A stretch of 64,000 nucleotides of DNA, from assembly GCF_024266705.1 (NCBI RefSeq), contig NZ_CP100757.1:558001-622000 (forward strand). Reading direction: 5' to 3'. The position numbers were made by a program, and so were the translations under genes. Source of the stretch: Natrinema gelatinilyticum. GTDB taxonomy: Archaea > Halobacteriota > Halobacteria > Halobacteriales > Natrialbaceae. Below the pieces are notes generated by a model. That model saw nothing but the letters and a program-made list of their open reading frames with translations, ran no database searches and was not told where the DNA came from. Of this stretch, positions 59,054 to 64,000 are shown one piece after another. How positions within the stretch are numbered: position 1 is the first letter of the stretch; every line of letters starts with the position of its first letter.

Positions 59054-60177
59054 GACGTGTAATATGGCCAGTACAGCCTCCGACCAGTTTTCACCAGTGG
59101 CCAGAGAGGGCTACATCCTCGCTCCCAGACGAGGACCGGTTCAGCTCGACCGCCGAAAGCTTCCTTGAAGCGGAAGACGCCGTCCTCAAAGTTCGTGTTC
59201 GTGCTCCCGAAGTCATACGTCTCGTAGCCGTGCTCAATCCCCCACCGAAATACGCGGTCATAAAGAAGTTCAGACGCATGATCGTCGAAATACTCCTCGG
59301 GAACCGCTGCAAAAAAGCCGTGTATCGAGTCGTGTTCCTCGTCGAGTAATTCGAGCATCCCCCCAGCGTACTCGGAGTCGATCCGAATCGTTAACAGAAG
59401 CAATTGTTCATCCATCGCTTGCAATTGTTCGAAGAACGAAACGGGGTAGGTCACCCCATCGACGCGACTCATGACGCGCTGGTAGGTCCGGTGAAACCGC
59501 TGTAGTTTTTTCGGCGTGATCTCCTCCTCAACTATTTCGTAGTCGACATCCTTACCACGTTCGATTCCTCGCCGCCGAGTCCGGCTCATATCTGCGAGGA
59601 TTTCGTCGTATCCTTTCGTGAGATTGAGGAGGAATCGACATTCCCGTCGATGCGACTTATAGCCAAGTGACTGGAAAATGTCGTTGTACCGCAGGTAACT
59701 CATGTCGAGTCCGCGGATCTGGTGGACGATTGTCCGTCCCTGACACAGATCCGGAATGGCCCTTAGTACGCGATCGAGTGATTCGTTCGTGTCTGTCGGA
59801 AGTAATGGCCCGCCGAAACCAGGGTAGAGTGACGAGAGACGGTTGAGTGGTGTCTTTTCGATTTCCACGACAAAATTTGGCATCACACCGATCATATTCC
59901 CGTCTTTGACGACGACTAAGTGCTTCGGCGTATAGTCTAGACCAGTCTCGACCGCATTGAGCCACTCGTACCGATGGAATACACTGCCTCGGCTTGAACG
60001 GTGGACGATCGCATTCCACTGTTCTTTTTCTATGGACTGTATTGTATCGGTGACAGTCAGTTCGATATTCGTCTTTCTATCCGAGGTGGATTGGTTTTTG
60101 AAATTCGAGAGTAGCCAACGGAGTCTGGAAGTCCTACAGCTAGTGTTGCCGGTATTTTCAGCCATCGATTGACTCAA
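59050..60177 (-). CDS. FemAB/GNAT-type acyltransferase
   Basis: 375 residues. Two GNAT-like halves: the first from FHRYEWLNAVETGLDYTPKH, VVVKDGNMIGVMPNFVVEIE and YPGFGGPLLP; the second from RFLLNLTKGYDEILADMSRT with RRRGIERGKDVDYEIV, LLTIRIDSEYAGGMLELLDE, HGFFAAVPEEYFDDHASELL and TYDFGSTNTNFEDGVFRFKE. The DFGxxxxxxxxGVxxFKxxFG signature is typical of FemAB-like peptidoglycan or exosortase-linked acyltransferases; haloarchaeal members probably modify surface glycans or lipids. The start may be Met 5. Downstream is an ABC-2 permease relic, a common partner in surface-polymer loci. Confidence 0.87.
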   Translation of the reverse strand: MSQSMAENTGNTSCRTSRLRWLLSNFKNQSTSDRKTNIELTVTDTIQSIEKEQWNAIVHRSSRGSVFHRYEWLNAVETGLDYTPKHLVVVKDGNMIGVMPNFVVEIEKTPLNRLSSLYPGFGGPLLPTDTNESLDRVLRAIPDLCQGRTIVHQIRGLDMSYLRYNDIFQSLGYKSHRRECRFLLNLTKGYDEILADMSRTRRRGIERGKDVDYEIVEEEITPKKLQRFHRTYQRVMSRVDGVTYPVSFFEQLQAMDEQLLLLTIRIDSEYAGGMLELLDEEHDSIHGFFAAVPEEYFDDHASELLYDRVFRWGIEHGYETYDFGSTNTNFEDGVFRFKEAFGGRAEPVLVWERGCSPLWPLVKTGRRLYWPYYTS

Positions 60178-60446
60178 ACACGGATGTCATTTTAGTAGTA
60201 CTGTTCGTATTCATGCTCTGATTCCAGTGCCGGCAGTTGATCCACTTTGTTACGGAAATGATCGGCCGATACGATGCTAAACGTAACGAAATTCGATTTG
60301 GTAGTTGTTGCCGCCTCAACCCGAATGCACAACGATTTTCGCCCCTTATCCACAGACAATTTACGGCGCCGGTTGATGCCATAGAGAACTCACCGATGCT
60401 CCTGACGTTTGCTAAAATAGTTCGATCAAACAAATTATGGAAAATT

Positions 60447-60701
60447 TCAGGTGCTTTTTTCTCTGTTCACTTGTTCCGATTCTTTGCTTGACGATCCAGT
60501 ACCTGGGGATGCAGTCTTGGTCGGTACTTCGGTTTCGGTTGCGAGATAAGCTAATCCGCCAACACACAGTAGTATAAACACACTACCTAGAGCTGCCAGT
60601 GTTCCGATACCGTTCTGGTAGAATATTCCAAATACGACAATCACTGCGCCGAGAACCATGCTAAGGAGTAACGAACTGTACAGTAAGGTTTCGCTTGTCA
60701 T
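60447..60701 (-). CDS. Small two-helix membrane protein
   Basis: 84 residues: helices LLYSSLLLSMVLGAVIVVFG and LAALGSVFILLCVGGLAYLA, then an acidic/Ser-rich tail. A truncated paralogue lies at 51892-52020. Function unknown. An A/T-rich stretch upstream of its ATG could be the promoter. Confidence 0.7.
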   Translation of the reverse strand: MTSETLLYSSLLLSMVLGAVIVVFGIFYQNGIGTLAALGSVFILLCVGGLAYLATETEVPTKTASPGTGSSSKESEQVNREKST

Positions 60702-60929
60702 GTTATAGCATACGTCCGAGGGCGTAATAAATGTTCACAATGGGTGGATAGGCTCGAATCGAGTAAAATCACACCTCTATGATAGCGATGGCGGAGTCTG
60801 CCGTGCAAGTAAATCAATAGAAGTGAGGTCGACAGGCCAAAGTGATTCGATGAAAAGCACCGCGTTCTCACCCCTCGTCTATCGTTGTATTCAAACGTAC
60901 GGTGAAACAGCGTCACTCGTCAACATAGA

Positions 60930-62393
60930 CTATCCGCGATGAACGATGGCTAGATCGCACTCCAATTCGTAGACACGCTCGTAGGTTGGCGACAAGATGA
61001 AACGGGATGGACCACTTCGATCGGTACTCGCGCCAACGATGGCGATGTCGTAGTGAGAGGCGTTGCGTGTGAGGAACTCCTCGACGGATCCGTGTTCGAT
61101 CCGCGTCTCGACCGGGACCGAAAGGGATTCGACGACGTTCTCGAGAAGTATCTCAGTTGCCCGTCGCTCACCGTGCTTCGAGATACACGAACAGGCGCTG
61201 ATGGTCCCCCCATCCGAAACGAGGCGCTGTGCAAAGTCCAACATCGTATTGGCTAGCTGGCCAGACGAGCGAACCATCACGAGGAGGTGCTGCCATTCGG
61301 TACGGCCGCTTGAAGGGCGAAACACGACGGTATCGATGGTCCCTGAGAGCAGCGTCCGGACGAACTGAGCAGGCACGCCCTCGTCCGTTTCGTAGGGTGC
61401 ACAGATCAAGTCGCAGTTCTCTGTCCCGGCCGTCTGTAAAATCGTCTTTCCTGCCGGGCCCGTATCGACTGCTACGACGTATTCACAGGGAACATCCACC
61501 TCGCTCGTGATCCGTTCCGAAAGACGGTCGAGGCGCTGGAGCGCTCGGTCAGTGATCTGCTCCTCTGCTTTACTGGTAATATCGTGAGTTTGCCCCTCAA
61601 CACCGTCACTCTCGGTCGGGGACACCGTAGATCCTATTCGGTCCGCTGTCTCCTGAATCGCATCCTCACTTACCGTCTGCATGAGAACGACCTTTCCCAT
61701 TTCGTGAGCCGCGGCGAGTCGCGCGGCGAACAACGCCAGTGATACAGTGTCATCACCGCGAACTGGAACGAGTACCTTGTCGTCACCGCTCGTTGACTGG
61801 AACAGGTACCGTGAACGCTCACGGTAGAAGTGCCGTCGCCAGACAACGAAGATGCTCGCGACGAGGATACTTGAGACGACGATACCCACCACGTACGTGA
61901 GCTTCTCCGATCCGGTTACCAGAATCAGCAGCGCCGTCGAAAAGGCCGTCGGCTCCTCGAATTCTAGCATCCAGGTCAAAAGACCGGTGAGTAAGATCCC
62001 CAGCGCTGCCGCACCGGCGTGCACCCGAAACTGCTCCGGCGGTACAATGTAAAGGAAACGAGCCGTCAGTTCGAGAGCAAACCACCCACAGAGCGCGCCT
62101 GTCGTCATTCCACCAACGAACTTCCGTGGTGTGGAGTATCTCCCGTCAGGATCTGCAAAAAGCGTGTACGTACCAGATGCGAGCGGGGGATAGACAAAAA
62201 ACGAGATGATCGGGGAAGCGTTCGAGAGCCAGGTGATCGATCCAATAAGAACGGGGATGACGAAGAGCGCGGAGAAGTGGAGGAGATTTTCGGTATCTTC
62301 GAGCCACCGCCGCAACGATTTCAATTCCCGTCGTTTAAGACGTCGCGCGTGGCGGCGGATCGAGTAGTATCGACCTCGCAGTGACTCGAGCAT
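60930..62393 (-). CDS. HPP-family membrane protein fused to USP-like domains
   Basis: 487 residues from ATG 62393 (MLESLRGRYYSIRRHARRLK); a longer reading from 62474 overlaps the divergent promoter and is less likely. Residues about 40-190 carry four helices of the HPP family (VYPPLASGTYTLFADPDGRY, FVGGMTTGALCGWFALELTA, AAALGILLTGLLTWMLEFEE). Residues about 225-487 are two USP-like repeats (KVLVPVRGDDTVSLALFAAR, TEWQHLLVMVRSSGQLANTM) ending GASTDRSGPSRFILSPTYER. HPP proteins may transport nitrite or similar ions; the USP tail suggests regulation by nucleotide or stress, as in the APC-USP proteins nearby. Divergent from the APC gene at 62505. Confidence 0.85.
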   Translation of the reverse strand: MLESLRGRYYSIRRHARRLKRRELKSLRRWLEDTENLLHFSALFVIPVLIGSITWLSNASPIISFFVYPPLASGTYTLFADPDGRYSTPRKFVGGMTTGALCGWFALELTARFLYIVPPEQFRVHAGAAALGILLTGLLTWMLEFEEPTAFSTALLILVTGSEKLTYVVGIVVSSILVASIFVVWRRHFYRERSRYLFQSTSGDDKVLVPVRGDDTVSLALFAARLAAAHEMGKVVLMQTVSEDAIQETADRIGSTVSPTESDGVEGQTHDITSKAEEQITDRALQRLDRLSERITSEVDVPCEYVVAVDTGPAGKTILQTAGTENCDLICAPYETDEGVPAQFVRTLLSGTIDTVVFRPSSGRTEWQHLLVMVRSSGQLANTMLDFAQRLVSDGGTISACSCISKHGERRATEILLENVVESLSVPVETRIEHGSVEEFLTRNASHYDIAIVGASTDRSGPSRFILSPTYERVYELECDLAIVHRG

Positions 62394-62504
62394 GAGTGAA
62401 TGTATCGGGTACAACGGGAAGAAAATGTGGTGGTATACTGTTGCCCTGAAACTCCCGATCAGTAACCGAAACATTAGTTGGGCTCTTTCCTCAAGTCCTA
62501 GGTG

Positions 62505-64000
62505 ATGACGGACGGTACAGCGGACTCAGAGCCGACAGTAGCGCCTGAGTCCGACAGCGACGTCGAGACGGAGCTATCGCGCGACATGAGCCTCTTCGAC
62601 ATCACCTTCATCGGCGTCGGGGCGATGATCGGTGCCGGCGTATTCGCCCTGACGGGCTTCGCTGCCGGCCTGGCCGGACCGGCACTTACGCTGGCGTTTC
62701 TTCTGAACGGCTTCGTGGCCATATTTACGGCCGTCTCGTATGCGGAGCTGGGGGCCGCCTTTCCCGAAGCCGGTGGGGGGTACCTTTGGGTAAAGGAAGC
62801 GCTCGTCGACCCGAACGGGTTCTTCGCTGGCTGGATGAGCTGGTTTGCCCACGCCGTCGCCTGTTCACTGTACGCTGTCACGTTTGGCGTCTTCGTAACC
62901 GAATTCGTCGTCTATTCGGGCCTCCTTTCAGAGGGGTTCGTCCTGTTTGGAGTCTTCGATCGACTTCTGCTTGAGAAGCTACTCGCCGTCGTCGTGGTGA
63001 GCCTGTTCGCCTACATCAACTACCGCGGTGCCGAGGAGACCGGCAAAGCGGGCGTCGTCGTGACGGGCATCAAGGTAATCATTCTGACCGTCTTCGTTGG
63101 GTTCGGTATCCTCGCGACGATCAATACGCCGAACTGGCCGGCGAAGTTCGTCGCCCACCCTGAATTCGCCCCAAACGGCGTTATCGGCGTCATCGGTGCG
63201 ATGGGATTCACCTATATCGCGTTCGAAGGATACGAAATCATCGTTCAATCCGGCGAGGAAGTTGTCGACCCCGGAGAGAACGTTCCGAAAGCCGTCTTCT
63301 ATTCGTTGATGATCGTCGTACCGATCTACATACTCGTCTCGTTCGCCGCGCTCGGCGGCATCAGCGTCGGTCCCGAACTGGCAGCGCATGCGAACGTCGC
63401 CAGTGACGCTCCGACCTGGCGCCTGCTCGGAAACCTCGGTGAACTCGGTATCATAGAAGCCGCCGGTCAATTCGTTCCGTACGGCGTCCCGCTGTTGCTC
63501 GTCGCCGGTCTGACGGCGACGATGAGCGCGTTGAACGCGACCGTCTATTCCTCTTCTCGTGTCTCATTCGCGATGGGGCGGGATAGGGCTCTTCCCGCGG
63601 TATTCGACCGTATCCATCCCGAGAAGCGGACGCCACATTGGGCGATTTTCCTCTCGACGTTACTCATCGTGTTGATGGCCATCGCACTGCCCATAGAGGC
63701 GGTCGCCGCCTCGGCAGACATTATGTTCATTCTCCTCTTCGTCCAAGTCAACTGGACGGTCATCAAGATGCGCAAGACCCATCCGGATCTTCCGCGCACG
63801 TTCGAGGTACCCTACATGCCGTGGCCGCCACTGATCGGTATCCTCCTTCAGCTCCTGCTCACGCCGTTCCTCCTCTCCGCGCTCGGTTTGGAACTCGGTC
63901 TTGGCCCGGATTCACACGGGTTTATCGCACTTATCACTACCATCATTTGGATGGTGTTGGGCATCGGTGTCTACTACGGCTACTCAGAGCGGAAAGAAAT
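62505..64000 (+). CDS. APC amino-acid permease (C-terminus outside window)
   Basis: 498 residues are visible and the frame runs open to the right edge. It begins MTDGTADSEPTVAPESDSDV, then the APC start DITFIGVGAMIGAGVFALTG, YAELGAAFPEAGGGYLWVKE, MGFTYIAFEGYEIIVQSGEE, NVPKAVFYSLMIVVPIYILV and ALNATVYSSSRVSFAMGRDR. It is a close paralogue of the IS-disrupted protein at 42679-46079 over all twelve helices and may carry a USP tail past the edge. Likely a cationic amino acid/cation symporter (family knowledge). Intact as far as can be seen, so it may replace the broken copy. Confidence 0.92.
   Translation, partial: MTDGTADSEPTVAPESDSDVETELSRDMSLFDITFIGVGAMIGAGVFALTGFAAGLAGPALTLAFLLNGFVAIFTAVSYAELGAAFPEAGGGYLWVKEALVDPNGFFAGWMSWFAHAVACSLYAVTFGVFVTEFVVYSGLLSEGFVLFGVFDRLLLEKLLAVVVVSLFAYINYRGAEETGKAGVVVTGIKVIILTVFVGFGILATINTPNWPAKFVAHPEFAPNGVIGVIGAMGFTYIAFEGYEIIVQSGEEVVDPGENVPKAVFYSLMIVVPIYILVSFAALGGISVGPELAAHANVASDAPTWRLLGNLGELGIIEAAGQFVPYGVPLLLVAGLTATMSALNATVYSSSRVSFAMGRDRALPAVFDRIHPEKRTPHWAIFLSTLLIVLMAIALPIEAVAASADIMFILLFVQVNWTVIKMRKTHPDLPRTFEVPYMPWPPLIGILLQLLLTPFLLSALGLELGLGPDSHGFIALITTIIWMVLGIGVYYGYSERKE

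Overview
The window reads as haloarchaeal DNA, probably from an extremely halophilic archaeon close to the Natrialbales (that placement is a guess). Its proteins are Asp/Glu-rich, its promoters have TATA boxes about 25-30 bases upstream of often leaderless starts, cofactor F420 enzymes are present, and it carries families I know mainly from haloarchaea (RdfA, an SMC-related protein, ISH3, DUF5518). I found no tRNA, rRNA or CRISPR array.

Bases 1-33,400 are GC-rich and mostly intact. Bases 1-25,000 look like a catabolic island for purines or related N-heterocycles. It holds an AzgA-type purine permease (cut by the window edge), a RidA deaminase, an F420:NADPH oxidoreductase, two tandem CoxS-CoxL molybdenum hydroxylase operons without the usual FAD subunit, a TusA protein, and several ring-opening or deacylating hydrolases (deaminase-like, allantoate/carbamoylase-like M20, D-aminoacylase-like, allantoinase-like, SsnA-like). 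It also has an F420-dependent LLM-class enzyme, a threonine-synthase-like PLP enzyme and a NAD kinase/inositol-phosphatase fusion. MocA and MoeA at 31.5-33.4 kb could supply the molybdenum cofactor. No uricase is visible, so the substrate is unproven. Two decayed genes sit in the gaps (cofC and phnE remnants), and an 81-base palindromic element occurs twice.

Bases 25,500-31,400 resemble the haloarchaeal cell-shape locus: rdfA, overlapping by four bases with an SMC-related ATPase gene that has a CxxC hook, then a two-HTH protein, a small conserved protein, a ribbon-helix-helix/zinc-ribbon protein, and two separate small paralogues of ribosomal protein S17e. The S17e-like genes beside shape determinants are the most unusual intact feature of the window.

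Bases 34,300-59,050 are an insertion-sequence graveyard. TnpB, IS5, IS630 and ISH3 elements are stacked inside one another; several target duplications can be read directly, so the order of insertion can be reconstructed. Broken host genes include an SDR dehydrogenase, an SLC13 permease, an amino-acid permease with a universal-stress (USP) tail, a DedA protein, MgtE and P-type ATPase fragments, and an ABC-2 permease. Intact genes among them are an ABC exporter pair, an AI-2E transporter, a USP protein, an APC permease and small membrane proteins.

Bases 59,050-64,000 hold a FemAB/GNAT-like transferase, a small membrane protein, an HPP-USP fusion and the start of a second APC permease that runs off the right edge.
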